DNA of 64,000 bases, from assembly GCF_039555335.1 (NCBI RefSeq), contig NC_092637.1, forward strand, positions 43,726,990 through 43,790,989. The letters are read 5' to 3'. Positions within the stretch are counted from its first letter, which is position 1. The number at the start of each line of letters is the position of its first letter. Below are positions 1-12,555 of this stretch, piece after piece. The position numbers and the translations under genes were made by a program. The notes under the pieces are model-generated. The model made no database searches, was not told the DNA's origin, and was given only the letters and a program-made list of their open reading frames with translations. The stretch is from Amphiura filiformis (taxonomy: Eukaryota > Echinodermata > Ophiuroidea > Amphilepidida > Amphiuridae).

Positions 1-1724
1 GCTTCCTGGACCAGTTTCACAGCCCAATGTTTGGTACCCAGCACAAAAAATCTGTAAAAATGCATACAAGATCCTGGCACAGAGGATGAAATGGCGCTTC
101 TTGCTGCTTTCCACGCACTTTCTTCAATAAACAGGTCTTGTTCCACACTATTCCACTTACTCCTTGGGAATTATCACCTGTGCAAGGATCTTTAACTTAT
201 TCTCACAGATTTCTTGTGCTGGGTGCAAATTATTGGGCTGTGAATGTGGTCCAGGAAGTTTTTCCATGTCAGTGCATTTTGCTGTTGTGTCATTTGGATA
301 ACTGCTTGGTTACTGACATGTGTTTAGAGCAGAGTATTGACGTAATCCTGTGTGTAATTTTGGTTCATTTTGATAGACAGGATTTTAAGATATGACCTTA
401 ATTGTGAAGATTCTTTTTTAGCTCAGTTTAGCTCCTTAATGTTCAACACAAAACAAGGTCACAGATGTACATGAACATGATTGTAATCAACGGGCTGCAG
501 CATCTATTCATCTATTCAATTTGAGCGCTGACATATTGGAAAACGTTGCCAATTAATATTCATGAGAGTGTACATTCAAAGCCTAGTTTTCGAAATTGAA
601 TGACTTGTGTTTGGCAAGTGTGAAAAACATATCTGACTGATCATTTTAATCGTTATACAGTACTATAGACACGTGGACCTGCAGCAGCCTTAACGTAATC
701 GATCAGCATGAGCATTCAATTGATTTAAATGAAGCGCCTAAAGTCAGGTGGGTGATAACGAACTGTACATCGACGGCTAAATTGTGTCTTTTGTGCTTTC
801 GGCTACTAAATCACACCCTTGGGTTGTATGGGAACAAAAGGTACCTCTCTCTCATGTAGGCACTTTCACGTGACTTTCGTTTGAACACTTATTGACAATA
901 GCCTGCCTATTATAGCGTTAATACGTTGTCAGGTCAGTTACCGATTTAAGATTAAATACAATTGATTTTCAAGGCTTGATTCCAGAGGGGCGTAAGTTAG
1001 TAATGGAAACAGCCATGCAGAAAAGAATGTACTCACGCGTACACTAGTGTATCAATCTGAACTAGGGCCACGGACAAACCGCGGCACGTGAGGGGGCGAC
1101 CATGATTATAGGACCATAATTATGGGCTGATGGGGGGGGGGGGGGGATTGTGGGCAGCCGTTTTCGGCAATTTTCCTTTGGATTTTCTAAATTTTCAATA
1201 TTTAAAATATTATCCTGGATGTAGGCCTATTTATACCCTGATTATGCAATATGTAGGCCTACAACAATAACAAAACCAACAACCAATCCAGATATCGATA
1301 ATATAACATAACAGTGTTTTGTGTTACAAGATTCTCAAAAATTGTTCCCAAAATCGGGCTAATAAAATTTAATCGGTACTGCATTTGGTTCTTCCCATGG
1401 CAACATTATTTCTTTGGTCGATTTGTAGTACAATGCAAAAAAAGGAGAAAACAATCACTCGGCGTGGTTTTATACGGAGCGAACATTTGAAAAAAACTGC
1501 ATGGAACGCGTTTTTGATCTTGTGAACATGGCGCGTAAAAATGATTTAAACGAAGGATTTTCAAACGGATTCTAAAAATGTGTATAAACACACAAAACTA
1601 ATGTAAAGATACATCCATGCACCAACATTTGACTCACTGCGATATTTGATTGCTGAGAAAACGCGGTTTTAGAGAACATCTTTATACGTCTTTTATACGT
1701 TTTTTATACGTTTCTTCGTGTAAC
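1..1724. other. non-coding stretch
   Basis: No open frame here looks like a conserved protein and I see no splice-bounded exon. The only notable structure is a run of 15 G at 1132-1146, preceded by a GC-rich patch. TAGGCCTA words occur near 1221 and 1255. I read the stretch as intergenic or intronic DNA. Confidence 0.5.
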
Positions 1725-1980
1725 CTTAATGGCGGAAGCCCTTTGTCCCGAATAAGAGGTACCTCTCGATGAATAGCGTGTCGGCAAATCAGATCGGCGC
1801 AAAGGAACAATGCGTTTATACGTAATCTATTGCCACTCTATGTCTATAAAATAGCTATGCTGTCAGGTCAATTACCGATTTAATGGCGGAAGCCCATTGT
1901 CCCGAACACAGGTAAATCAAATCGGCGCAAAGGAAAACTGCGTTACGTTGCCACTGTATGTTTATAAAAGCTCTTTGGTG
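1725..1980. repeat. imperfect tandem duplication, period about 153 bp
   Basis: Two successive copies begin with TAATGGCGGAAGCCC at about 1727 and 1880. Both continue through TTGTCCCGAA, ATCGGCGCAAAGGAA and TTGCCACT.TATGT. The sequence ahead of each copy (GTCAGGTCA.TTACCGATTTAA) also occurs near 930, so a third, more decayed copy may lie upstream. Nothing suggests coding function. Confidence 0.6.
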
Positions 1981-1992
1981 TAATTTTGATAA

Positions 1993-2150
1993 GGATAATG
2001 AACTGAGTGCAATGCATTCGTCAAGATAATTGCACGCGCCGTGGAGTTATTGCATTTAGCTCGAGAGCCGATAGGCTCAAGAGCTAAATGCAATAACTCC
2101 ATGGCAAGTGCAATTATCTTGACGAATGCATTTGCACGAGTACATTATCC
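1993..2150. repeat. 158-bp near-perfect hairpin
   Basis: The two arms are inverted copies running from GGATAATG at 1993 to CATTATCC at 2150, with only a few mismatches. The loop is a GATA between GAGAGCC and GGCTC near 2064-2078. The arms share TGCATTCGTCAAGATAATTG and GAGTTATTGCATTTAGCTC. This is the form of a short foldback MITE, but I cannot see a clear target duplication. The arms would form a very stable hairpin in single-stranded DNA or RNA. Confidence 0.8.
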
Positions 2151-2569
2151 GTCATACACTTTGAGTGTAGGCCTATTAAAACAATAGGCAATATTAATTG
2201 CTGCATTCATTATATTAGTTTTAATATTAGGGAAAATATCTTACATTTTAAAAACACCGTCAGGACATTGACCAGCTACGTAGTATTTAACTGGTAAAGA
2301 AAATCAATCCCTGTATAAAAAAGTTAGCTATCAATGGTATCGATTGCGCCATACGTCATACTTTAGTAACTTATTCACGCATGGTTTGTAACCAATTGAC
2401 TTTATGTTGTGATCATTTAGAGCACTGAACCAGTTCACGATCGATTTAGATGTCCGACTAGTACTACGGTGAATATCAACTGGACTTTATAGCTCTATAA
2501 TTTGAACTTTAAAATCTACTTATATTAAAACACACGACATTGGGATTTAACAATTTGTTCAGTATTATC

Positions 2570-2603
2570 ATAGGCCTTCAAACACATGTGTTTGAAGGCC
2601 TAT
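2570..2603. repeat. perfect palindrome containing two AGGCCT cores
   Basis: A perfect palindrome of about 34 bp is centred on ACACATGTGT. Both ends carry ATAGGCCTTC or its inverse. It contains the AGGCCT core that recurs over the whole window. Confidence 0.75.
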
Positions 2604-2904
2604 GGTATTATAAAGCATGATCATGATATGATGCGCTAGTGTGTGTTTCCCGGGCCCGGCTATGTTATTTTAGATATAGGCCTACATGTATATCATTTGT
2701 AAAATGCTGAATATTTTGCAATGGTGTCATCTTGTATAATTATGATCCACCTGTTTTTGGCCCTTTTTAATTAATAGAAGCTCGATTATTCTCATTTGAT
2801 GTTTGATTTATTTGAGGTCATTAAAAATAATTTATGACAATGATTGCTTTGCACGAGCGATTGCCGAATAGGGTGCAACTGTACTAGTCTTATTACAAGA
2901 CTGC

Positions 2905-2936
2905 CCTACCCCAACCCTAAACCCTAACCCTAAACT
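2905..2936. repeat. short degenerate telomere-like repeat
   Basis: CCCTAC, CCCAACCCTAAA and CCCTAACCCTAAA follow one another, giving about four imperfect units of CCCTAA, the complement of the animal telomere unit TTAGGG. The tract is far too short to be a telomere. It is either an interstitial telomeric fragment or chance. Confidence 0.4.
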
Positions 2937-2939
2937 CCG

Positions 2940-4037
2940 TAAACGAGGACTGGACTCAAGTCTAGCGAGTTCGGTAATTGTACCCTATTATAGAACACCG
3001 TTTGTAACTATACCATTTTAACACCACAGAATGTATATTCGTACTTTGTTGATGGTATATATATCGAACAGACAATTATATAGTTATGTGACCTCTGTGT
3101 CGAAAGCGTCACCTAACTCTACTATATGGTTATGTGAAAGTAGTATTTCTAGTATTTGAGCGTGCACGTATTATCTAGAATCTATTGTTTAGCGTGCAGG
3201 TTTTAGATAATGCATTGTTTAGCGTGCAGGTTTATATAATTTGAGCTGTGAAGGGTAGTTCGCGAAAATAATGCACGGGAGAAGAATACATAACGATGAA
3301 TAGAAACGGGCACTAGAAGTGTATATTAGCATAAAGTCACTTTATTATCATCATGTATACCTAATGATGTTGTATCAATCAATATCTAAATTATCTTTTT
3401 ACAAGTATGCTTTGATCATGAAGACTGAATGTATTTTTTGGCAACACAGCCCCCCTATTGATTTGTTTTCCTGTCCAAATTGATTTCTTGCTTCATCATT
3501 CCATAACTAGTGTTTTCCTACCCATGTTTTGAGAGCTGCGAGCGCATGGGTATCACATTTTAATTAGCGTGACCCCCAGGCAGCAGTAATATATAAAACG
3601 CACTCGCTGATATATCAAATGTTCTGGCTGAGATACATGAGGATTAATATAACTTAGAAAATATCACTATAAACCGACATGGCGTCACCAATTTTCCATC
3701 AACAAAAACTACCACGCTCGATCTACCTCAACTTGGATGAATATTGGTCAGCATTCAAATCGGGACGAACTAATTTCAAAACGGATCACGGGCAATTTCG
3801 AATCATACGTTGTTAGAATTTTGTTTGAAAGTCTTTGTTATCAAATAAGTGGGCAGCCGTTGCGGGTACTAGGTGTATTGGTACCGGATTTACCAGACCC
3901 CATTATAATTTAAGGCGATAATGTGTGATTTGCATAAAAATATTAATTCCTATTTAATTGTTAGTTTTCACTGATAGCTATTGATCTCAGTGTCCCCTTT
4001 TAATTTCGGTGTCAAACAAAAGAGTTAAAACGAAGAA
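2940..4037. other. non-coding stretch with a short tandem motif
   Basis: No supported gene. ATTGTTTAGCGTGCAGGTTT is repeated at about 3183 and 3213. The remainder is AT-rich sequence without recognisable coding or RNA features. Confidence 0.45.
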
Positions 4038-4284
4038 AATGCGATCAAGCAAAATCAGTCGGAACTCGGAAATAGTGATTTTGAGATATAGCCATACAAA
4101 GGAAATATTTCCTTTTGTTTTCTGTTGTTTTGGAAACTCTTTAATTGCTCATATCTTTGGAACTGATCGTTCAATTTCAATGGGGCTTTCTGCAAAATCC
4201 AGATATGTAAATGCCTTTTACCATCCTATAAGAAACTGAAAATTTAATATTTCCGAGTTCCGACTGATTTTGCTTGATCGCATC
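4038..4284. mobile_element. MITE with about 36-bp terminal inverted repeats
   Basis: The ends are perfect inverted copies: ATGCGATCAAGCAAAATC at 4038 and its complement ending GATCGCAT at 4284. The match continues through AGTCGGAACTCGGAAATA. The 247-bp interior shows no transposase, so this is a non-autonomous element. The target duplication could not be resolved from the flanks. The short open frame at 4009-4239 spans an arm and I do not consider it a gene. Confidence 0.75.
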
Positions 4285-4540
4285 ATACGGCGGATCGTAT
4301 TATTATCATGATTTACGGAAGCTTCACGCAGCTGATGAGATGTACAAACAAGACGTTAGACGAACAACGATATACACACAGTTTATGCGTCAAGTCGACG
4401 TACAGCACCTACAATGCGTGTATAGTATAATCTCGCCGATCGTATTATTATCATGATTATTGGCCGAGCTACACGCAGCTGATGAGATATACAAACAAGA
4501 CGTATAGCGATATGCATACAGTTTATATAGTATTCAATGA
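4285..4540. repeat. tandem duplication, period about 148 bp
   Basis: GATCGTATTATTATCATGAT occurs at about 4293 and 4439. In both copies it is followed by an altered version of CACGCAGCTGATGAGAT and ACAAACAAGACGT. The second copy has small deletions. No coding function is evident. Confidence 0.65.
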
Positions 4541-5370
4541 TTCAATATACACACGCACGGGATGCATCCTGCATTCGATCGGTGAGCTTAGAATAAAACC
4601 GGATATCGTTGTAAATATTAAATCTTACTGTAATTAAAACACTTCAGGCTTAGTCTTTCACGGGGCATATGTACACCAAATTGCCATTACAATGGTGCAA
4701 AAAGTAGAAATTAAATTAAATTTTTAATTTATCTGTCTACCTGGATGATATATTAGTGGGTTAACTCCTTATTTTTCTTAATTTGACTTCCCCCCTCCTG
4801 GACCCCATCCGCTATATGCGTTCGATCGCGCACACGGTCCCTCATACAAAATGCTCCCTAAACATGTTGGCACTTCATCAGAGGATGATTTAAGCACTTC
4901 CCAGCAAGTCTTGCGGTTAGCACAGCTGTGTGAGTGAACATAACACCACTGCCCACCCACTGAATACACACGTGCATGGTGAAATTTGAATTTTGAGAGA
5001 TATATTTACAATAAAAACACCTTCAAAAGGTCAGTCGATTTCACATTTTATGTTATCTACAGCAGGTGTGAATTATCCTTCATGCATACATCACTTTAGA
5101 TTTGAAATCGACCAAGTAATAATGACACACGGGCAATTCTAAAACAACATCTTTTGCACAGAGTTCAATGGGATTTGAAAAGTAAAGTGGCAGTTGAAAC
5201 TCTAGTGATAACACTTTTACAGTGCATGATGGGGCTTCCTTAAATCATCCTCTGGCGCTTCATTATCACTAAAATTTCCCAGTTGGCATTTCAAATAAAC
5301 TAGTTGAGAAGGCCTGTCCTAAATAAAGACAAATATGTCAAAATTAAAACAATCAGCTAATACCTGAACT
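4541..5370. other. non-coding stretch
   Basis: I see no coding, RNA or repeat feature that I can defend. A short open minus-strand frame at 4778-4969 has no recognisable domain or homologue. Confidence 0.4.
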
Positions 5371-6060
5371 CCCCAGCAAACACAAAACGTTTTCGACATC
5401 ATTCGCAAAAGGTTATTAAAGGTTGTCCGAAAACGTTTAAATGTCGGGTTATATAAAGGGTATATTAAGAGTATAAAATGTTTTCATAACCTTAAAATAC
5501 ATTTTTTGATTATCTACTGCTCAGCAAACAAAAATGTTTTACAGAAAACGTTTAAATGTCGGGTTATATAAAGGGTATAAAAACGTTTTAATAACATTCC
5601 AAAAACATTCTTGAAAACTTGATACAAAACATTCTAAACAGAATGTTACTTTGGGGTTGAAAAAATATTTTGCGAAAATGTTTGCCCAAAATATTTTCAA
5701 TAACGTTTAAAAACGTTTTCATGACCTTTTTATTATACGACATTTAAATGTTATTAAAGGTTTTAAAAAAACATTTTAAGAAAATTTCTGTGTTTGCTGG
5801 GTTCAAATATTTTAACATAATGATATTTAAGTGTGGACACAATATTTGGCAAAAATGTTTGCAAAAATAGTTTACAATAACATTTTTTGAAAACATTTAA
5901 AAATATTGTTGTAGTGTGTTTTCATACAAAACGTTTTAAAACGTTATCATGACCTTTACATAACCCGACATTTAAATGTTATTAAAACGTTTTTACCTAA
6001 ACCAAAAGCCAAAATATAACTTATTTAAAATGTTCTTAAAATGTTTTTGTGTTTGTTGGG
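5371..6060. repeat. clustered foldback repeats with CAGCAAACACA ends
   Basis: Terminal motif CCCAGCAAACACAAAACG at 5371 is matched by inverted counterparts GTGTTTGCTGGG at about 5790 and GTGTTTGTTGGG at about 6050. A related CAGCAAACAAAAATG lies at about 5522. The interior is made of AAAACGTTTT, ATTTAAATGTTATTAAA and TCGGGTTATATAAAGGGTAT modules in both orientations. This fits two or more nested copies of one non-autonomous element. A remnant of the same family appears at about 33635 and an internal module at about 46110. Confidence 0.65.
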
Positions 6061-6061
6061 T

Positions 6062-6345
6062 CTTTAGCTCTGATTTAAGATCTAAAACCTACTGAAGAGA
6101 CGAAATCAAAAGTTGCACTTTTGTGTTCTTATCAATGAATGCATGACGCTAGTTTTAACGTGCTAACCAATGGAAGCACGGCGCTAGTTCCCTTGTTCGC
6201 GAACGCGTTGTGTACAAATCAATAGCGCATGCAATGGAAGAAACTGCAACTTTTAAGTTGGCACCTTCCTTGGGGTTTTGGATCGTCGTGTCTTTATTTA
6301 TTGAACAATTTCAACGAATGAGGTCTTAAATTCGAGCTAAAAGAT
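6062..6345. repeat. foldback element, related to 53230-53360
   Basis: CTTTAGCTCTGATTTAAGA near 6062 is answered by TCTTAAATTCGAGCTAAA near 6325. Inside these, AGTTGCACTTTT is answered by CTGCAACTTTTAAG. The right flank (AGCTATTGGCTGCTGGTT, TGACATATCTGTCTTTGTT, GTAAACATAACTGGTACC) recurs in altered form at about 53265-53345. This marks a dispersed repeat family. Confidence 0.5.
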
Positions 6346-6951
6346 GCAGCTATTGGCTGCTGGTTCCAATTATGACATATCTGTCTTTGTTTAGGATATA
6401 CAGGGGGTAAACATAACTGGTACCTTAATTTTTTTTTGGCTTACTGTAGGTCTTTTCATATAAAATGTTTGAAAATATAAAATTTATATCATTAGTTGCC
6501 TATTTAAATGAACACACTTCACAACAACATTTGCTCCAGAGACGTTGGACTTTTAATTGCAACTTCAAATACTAATAAAATAAATAAATAAATTCAAGGT
6601 AAGCTTTCAACAATACCACTAAAGAAAATCACTGCAAATAAAACAGTATGCGTTTTTTAATAAAAATCTTATTTGAAACTAGGTTAGCATAAAAGGTGTG
6701 CTAAAGTATACAGAATGTTGCACTGATTACAAAAATAAATATTTGAATACTGCTAATTGTCCAGAAAATGATCCAATTACGTGAATTAAGTAACAAAGTA
6801 CCAAATTGGAATAACTCAAAACAATAAGTACCAGTAAATTAATATGGACGAGTTACATCAACTTACATGTTGAGTTACAATAACTCAACTAATTGGTTCT
6901 TTGAACCTTGTTTATTTTTCTAAGTTCCCTGAACTTGAATTCAGAAGTTGG

Positions 6952-7001
6952 CATTACTTAAAAAGTTGACGCAACGACTTACATCAACTTTTTAAGTAAT
7001 G
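6952..7001. repeat. hairpin with 18-bp perfect arms
   Basis: CATTACTTAAAAAGTTGA at 6952 pairs with TCAACTTTTTAAGTAATG ending at 7001 across a 14-base loop. It lies in a region rich in AGTTAC/AACTCAA motifs (6740-7140), probably a degenerate foldback element. Confidence 0.6.
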
Positions 7002-7148
7002 CGTAGTTTACGGAACTATTTGAGCCTTTTCAGCATATAGTAAATTCGGATAACTAAAATAAATTTTGTTTTGGCAACTTTTACACTATTTTTGAGTTCT
7101 CCAAACTTACTCCTTTTGAATTGCGCCAATAAGCCGAACAAGTCATTT

Positions 7149-7337
7149 CTATGAGTGTACTGTTAAATGTCAAAATATTAATTTTTAATAATTTGCCATA
7201 AAATTTGTATTATATTGCGAATGTAAAACAAAATTGATATTAGAATGAAATTCCACGTATTCAGAATACGATTCGATGTCTGATGTACTCTCATGTCCCA
7301 CAAAAATACTATGCAAACGTTAATACCCCAGCCCTTA
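7149..7337. mobile_element. half copy of the foldback family seen at 11939-12555
   Basis: The segment aligns with the right arm of the 11939 element. It shares TAATTTGCCATAAAATT, a TGATAT/TCAGAATACGA block, GATGTCTGATGTACTCTCATG and the terminus CCCAGCCCTTA. The second arm is missing, so this is a truncated copy. Confidence 0.6.
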
Positions 7338-9220
7338 TCGAATGAATAATTGTGTGTTCCTTTGATATTAAATAAACTTTAATTATGTATTGCGCTTTCC
7401 TTTGTTACTAAAATATCTTTTACGAGTGAAAAGTGTTTTGCCTTTATTGTTTGCTTCCTTTGATACTAAACATTAGGAAACTAATCAAGTTTGGAGAAAA
7501 CCTTCTGTTAATAAAATACTATGCTGAGCCACCAGCCTGGGTGGCTCACGCTCCAACAATTTCAAATGATTGAGCTCAGTAATACATCAAAGAATGTCTT
7601 CCAATTCATGAAAACAAATATATAATCAGCTAATCGGATTAAAAGCTTAGAGGGAAGGTCTTGCTGCTCAGCGAGTGTTTGTAATTATCAGAAGGTTTTC
7701 TCCAAATTCATTCTCTAATGATAAACATTACAAATGAAATGCGCTTTGCTTTTTATACTTTATAAACTTCACGGATGAAATTTACTTTCCTTTAATACCA
7801 CATAAACGATTAAAATACGTTCTGCTTGGATGCTGAATACACTTTACGAGTAAAACATGGTTTCTTTTGTTACTAAATCAATTTTAAGTGTGTACGTATA
7901 CCTACTCTTGTCGTTAATAGTAAATAAACTTAAATGCAAAAATAGACACAAATTTATCGAGGGGTGTAGTACCCCCTCAAAGAGTGAAATATGCTTTCCT
8001 TTGATATTAAATAAATTTACCGAATGGAATGTACTTGTTAACAAATAAACGTTACAAACGAAATATTTTTTCCCTTTTTTTTCAGAGGAAAAAAACATTT
8101 ATTCAAGTTAAACTTTAAACAGGGGTAAACATTAATCATATACATGATAGGCAATGATATTACATGATACATACGGTGAAATATAATTTCATATACACAA
8201 AGAAGCTCTCACACAACGCTATGCAAGTACAGAACCTCACATTACGAGGTTCTGCCACTACATATCGCTATGCAAAAACCTCGTGTATGAGGGTCTAAAT
8301 CTTATTCTCTACAGAGTGAATTGAAAATACCCCATCTTTTATACAAGATGGGGTATTAGACTGGTTCGTTACAAACGAAATATGCTTTGCTGTACGAATG
8401 AAATGTGCTTTCCTTTGATATATTTCATTTTGCTATTTCATTTTACGAGTAAAGCATGCTTTCCTTTGATACTAAATAAACTATACATTGTATATCACGG
8501 CTGTTTGATGTGATCATTTATTAATATTTCTAACAAAACTATAATGTTCAATATTAGACCTGAATGGATTTTCAAATTATTCATCTTTTCTGCTTTTTTG
8601 TGGTAATTTTAATTCTATAAACTGTGCATTTCTGTGCAAATTGAGGCGCTATTTACATACATTTTAAATTTATATTATCCAAATAATATAATTTCTACCT
8701 CACATTTATGAGTTGTTTTTTTTGAAAATTCCCATGTCATTTGTAAGTCTGTTTGCTGTTTACGTTTTTACCAGGTGGTGGCCGCATTGCATTCCCTAAA
8801 TTCAGTAAATTTTTCGTCGTCAACCGTGTAATTGAATGGGATTAGTTTGAGATGTGAAGACGCTTGGAATGTCAGAAACGAATAGGCCTATGTTGATAAA
8901 TAATATAAATACAAGCTAAAACCGTTGGGGTTCGATAATGAACCCCACAAAACTAACCGACTATATTGGAAAATGCCATACGACCGGGCGGTTTCGCAAG
9001 TTGCCGGCTCGATCATGTCATCCGCCGCCTGGTTTTTACACGTGTCTATTCCTTGTAATAGGGATGCCCACTCTCAATACAGTTTCCACTAGAACGATTT
9101 TTCATTTACTGTGTGCGTGCACTCACACACGTATTGTCTATGGAGAAACTGATCGATACAAGAAATCCCAGGCATGTTAAATGGCGTACATACTTGTTTT
9201 GATCCAAATGTAGGCCTATA
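7338..9220. other. non-coding stretch with repeat ends and two hairpins
   Basis: Holds a solitary terminus of the TTAA MITE family at 7932-7977 (GGGGTGTAGTACCCCC, preceded by AAAAATAGACACAAATTT as at 29300). Two perfect short hairpins lie near 8230-8254 (CAGAACCTC..GAGGTTCTG) and 8329-8355 (TACCCCATCTT..AAGATGGGGTA). A minus-strand AATAAA followed by seven T at 8090-8107 could be the polyadenylated 3' end of a retroposed sequence. No gene is supported. Confidence 0.45.
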
Positions 9221-10400
9221 TCAGGGTGTTTCAAGAAATTCCTGATTCCACCAGAAAACATTCACCAAACTTTTTCCTGTTTGGTCAGTAAATAGAGAGG
9301 ACCTTCCTGCATGAAGAGATCAACTTTTTTAATGAAAAATTTAATGAGATGAGAACTACAACAGGTTGAAGTGACACCATTCCGTGCATCAGGTGTTCAA
9401 ACGCAATTATCTCCGAATTTGGAGTGAATCAGACAAGCAAACTTACATACTCATAAAATTTAACTATTTATGAAGACAAAATGTGTGGGATGTTAAGAAA
9501 TTTAAGAATGTTTAAGCCTACCGCGGCCCATCTCAAATCATGCACTTCCCCGTGCACTTCTCACTACCATGTCCATTTCATAGGGAGTATAAAAACCGGG
9601 GACCATCATGGCTTCCATGCACACAGTGTATTGCTCAATGTAGTAAAGATAACCTTTGAGTTGGAGCAAATTTCTCAAAATTGGTAGTGATTAATGTTAC
9701 CAAACTTATGCCATGATGAAATATAATAATTTTTGAAGATAAAATGTGCTGACCTTAAAAGATTGAACAATGTTTAAGACTACCGCTTTTCATTTGAAAT
9801 AATGCACTTATTGTTCATCTCCTCTATGGAGATATTTTCCATGGCGGCCATCTATGATCATGCTTGAGGTTTCAACAAACAAACCATGGGTTTTGAGGTC
9901 TTATAATTTTTGTTGTATGTCAACAAAATCGATTAAATTTTCAGGATGATCTTATTTTCATGTTGTTATAAGCAAATATAATGTTCCAGATAAGATAGTT
10001 AATAAATACATTAAGAAAAAGTACCTTAAAGTTGCACTTTCTGTTAGTATTCCTTTTGGACTTTAACTTTTTAACATGTTCTAGCAGCCCTATATAAAAC
10101 CGTGACACTCGAAAGGCCATATCTCTGGAATGAAACGTCCGATTAAGATTATTTAAACGCCAAAATGTTTCTTTCATCAATTCCCATCCAATAAGTTAGG
10201 TCTGAATCAATTTAAAAGTACTTCAATTTTTAGTGGACATGCCTACTTGTAAAGATACTAACAAGATTTCAGATGAATAGCGCCATCATTGTTCAACTTT
10301 TCTTTAAAAAAATGACTCAGTTTTACATGCCATCAAACAACCGTGGTATGGGTAACATGTTATTTCATATGATACTAAAATACTTTAAGTGTTTTCCTCT
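9221..10400. repeat. degenerate dispersed repeat shared with 56570-57400
   Basis: The segment at about 10240-10345 is an inverted copy of about 56740-56860. Shared words include AATAGCGCCATCATTGTTC, TGACTCAGTTTTACATGCC and ATCAAACAACCGTG. The left part begins with AGGGTGTTTCAAGAAATTCC, which resembles a transposon terminus. No transposase frame survives. The open frames at 9481-9687 and 9941-10180 show no recognisable domain. Confidence 0.45.
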
Positions 10401-10535
10401 AATAATAAATAATAAACTATAAGACTTTTAAAACACCATTGAAAATTCATTCGCGTAATTAAAAAAAATAGGGTAGGTAGGTCAGGGGATAAATAAATTA
10501 TTTATATTTTTGGTAAAAGACTGTTAAATCTTTAA

Positions 10536-10887
10536 GGGGGTACTACACCCCTGGCCAATTTTGTGCCTATTTTTGCATTTTTCGCAAAAAATTATAGCAC
10601 ATTGGTGACAAGTAAGATATGTATATTATAGGGGCAAGGACTCCAACTACTGTACTGAAAATTCAGCAACTCAAAGCAAGTAGTTATTGATTTATTGATC
10701 AAATATTGGTTTTCCCTCATTTTTGACTGTAACTCCACAACTGTTGTCTGTGCTGATATAAAATTCCCAGTGCAGTAGTTGTAGTCCTTGCCCTATAATA
10801 TACATATCTTACTTGTCCCCAATGCCCTTATAATTTTTGAGAAAATGCACAAATAGGCACACAATTGGGCAGGGGTGCAGTAACCCC
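10536..10887. mobile_element. palindromic MITE with TTAA target duplication
   Basis: The 352-bp element starts GGGGGTACTACACCCCTG and ends with the inverse GGGGTGCAGTAACCCC, flanked on both sides by TTAA (10532-10535, 10888-10891). Long internal inverted blocks (TAAGATATGTATATTATA and its inverse) make it fold back on itself. It is the same family as 28984-29341. A TTAA duplication is typical of piggyBac-type transposition. There is no coding capacity. Confidence 0.85.
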
Positions 10888-11452
10888 TTAATCTGACCTG
10901 TTTTACCATATTAAAGGGCAGTAATACACGAGAGACGGTTGCAGTAGATAATTTCTTTATTTTAACCTTTTTATTTTAACTTCAAACCGTCACAAACTAC
11001 TCTTTAGAGAATTTATTTGGTAGGGTATGTCGGATTACACGAATCAAACAACTGTTTTTAAAAACTTTATGGATGACAATGTATTTATTCTAGTCTAGAA
11101 ATATAAACAACAATTTCAATGCAGAATTTAAGTGTCTTTCTTTTATCATGTTCAAAGCGTGGTCATGTCAACATTGTCAGGGTTATATCGACACAAATGA
11201 AGAATGTGTATAATTTGATTACTTAAAAAATGAGTTGGAAAGGATGATGCATGACCATGCTTTGATATACTGTGGTCTTCCTAAAAGAGCTTAGTAGGTT
11301 TTTATGATGTGATTATTTCTGATAGCCAGACGATGGCGCTTCGGTATATGAAGTAAGATCCAAACCAACCAACTTTCTTCCAAATACTCGTAGTCTTGGA
11401 TGGGAGGAGTTTACTCTGAAAATTAACCAATATACAAACATTGTAATGGATT

Positions 11453-11779
11453 GAAATTGCATACGCTGGCGAAGTTACGTTATTAATCAGATTAATTACC
11501 ATAGCAATAGGTGAAAACAATTTTTAACATATCGCGCTGCACTACAAGCAGGTTACACTCATTACCTGTGTATGACTGCAATCATAGATTGAATGCAATA
11601 CTGGTCTTTTCAAAGATACTAATCTTACAGGTGCAAGTGGTCAGCATAATAAAGGTTCAATGCAGAGGTACCGCGTGAACGTATCAGTGCAGCGCGGTGT
11701 ATTCAAAAATTGTTTTCACCTATTGCTATGGTAGTTAATCCGATTATTACGTAACTTCGCCAGTGTATTATGCAAGTTA
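11453..11779. repeat. foldback repeat with about 90-bp arms
   Basis: The left arm (from GAAATTGCATACGCTGGCG) is answered by the right arm ending CGCCAGTGTATTATGCAA. Shared internal words include GTTACGT, ATTACCATAGCAATAGGTG and TGAAAACAATTTTT. The 11770-11845 flank also resembles about 13566-13640. I could not define the target duplication. Confidence 0.65.
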
Positions 11780-11938
11780 TGTCAGAAGTTATGTCAGGAG
11801 AAGGAGAGTTCATAAGGGCAATGCCAACACAATAGGTCACAAACAATGGCGACAATGGGTAGCTGAATAAAGCCACGACGGTGTTTCTATAATTAAAACA
11901 GCCATTGTCGTTCTTTTTTTGATCGTTTGACCGCTTAA

Positions 11939-12555
11939 GGGTGGGGCATGAACATTTGGACAGTATTTATTGTGGGACATTTGCGCACATCAGACATATC
12001 GAATTGCATTCTGAATACGAAGAATGTCCTTCTAATATCAAATAATTTTTTTAAATTCGCAATGTAATACACATTTTATGACAAATGTTTAAAATCGATA
12101 TTTTTGATATTTAACAGTAATCAAAGTAAACTTTATAAATACATTTATTTATTTATAAATCTGATGATTTATACTTAAAGTGTATGTAGGTGGGATGAAA
12201 AGCCGACGATCAATTGAAAATGCTGACCTTTCGTATTATTCATATCATCAATACGAAAGGTCAAAATTTTCAATTGATCGTCGGCTTTTCCTCCCAGCTT
12301 CATACACTTTAAGAATATGTCATTAGATTTATAAAATTTACTTCGAGGACTGTTATATATCAAAAATGTGACAAATATCAAATTTTAATAAATTGTCATA
12401 AAATTATGTATTATATCTTGAATTTCAAAAAATGAAAATTATTTGATATCAGAAAGACATTCTTCGTATTCAGAAGGCAATTTGATATGTCTGATGTGCT
12501 CTCATGTCCCACAAAAAATACTGTCGAAACGCCCAAAACGCTCATTCCAGAGCCC
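11939..12555. mobile_element. 617-bp foldback element with TTAA target duplication
   Basis: TTAA flanks both ends (11935-11938 and 12556-12559). The arms are nearly full-length inverted copies. Terminal blocks GTATTT.TTGTGGGACAT and CACATCAGACATATC are followed by TGAATACGAAGAATGTC. The centre is a tight palindrome at 12170-12313 (GCCGACGATCAATTGAAAAT and ACCTTTCGTATT..AATACGAAAGGT). No transposase is present. A half copy lies at 7149-7337. Confidence 0.85.
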
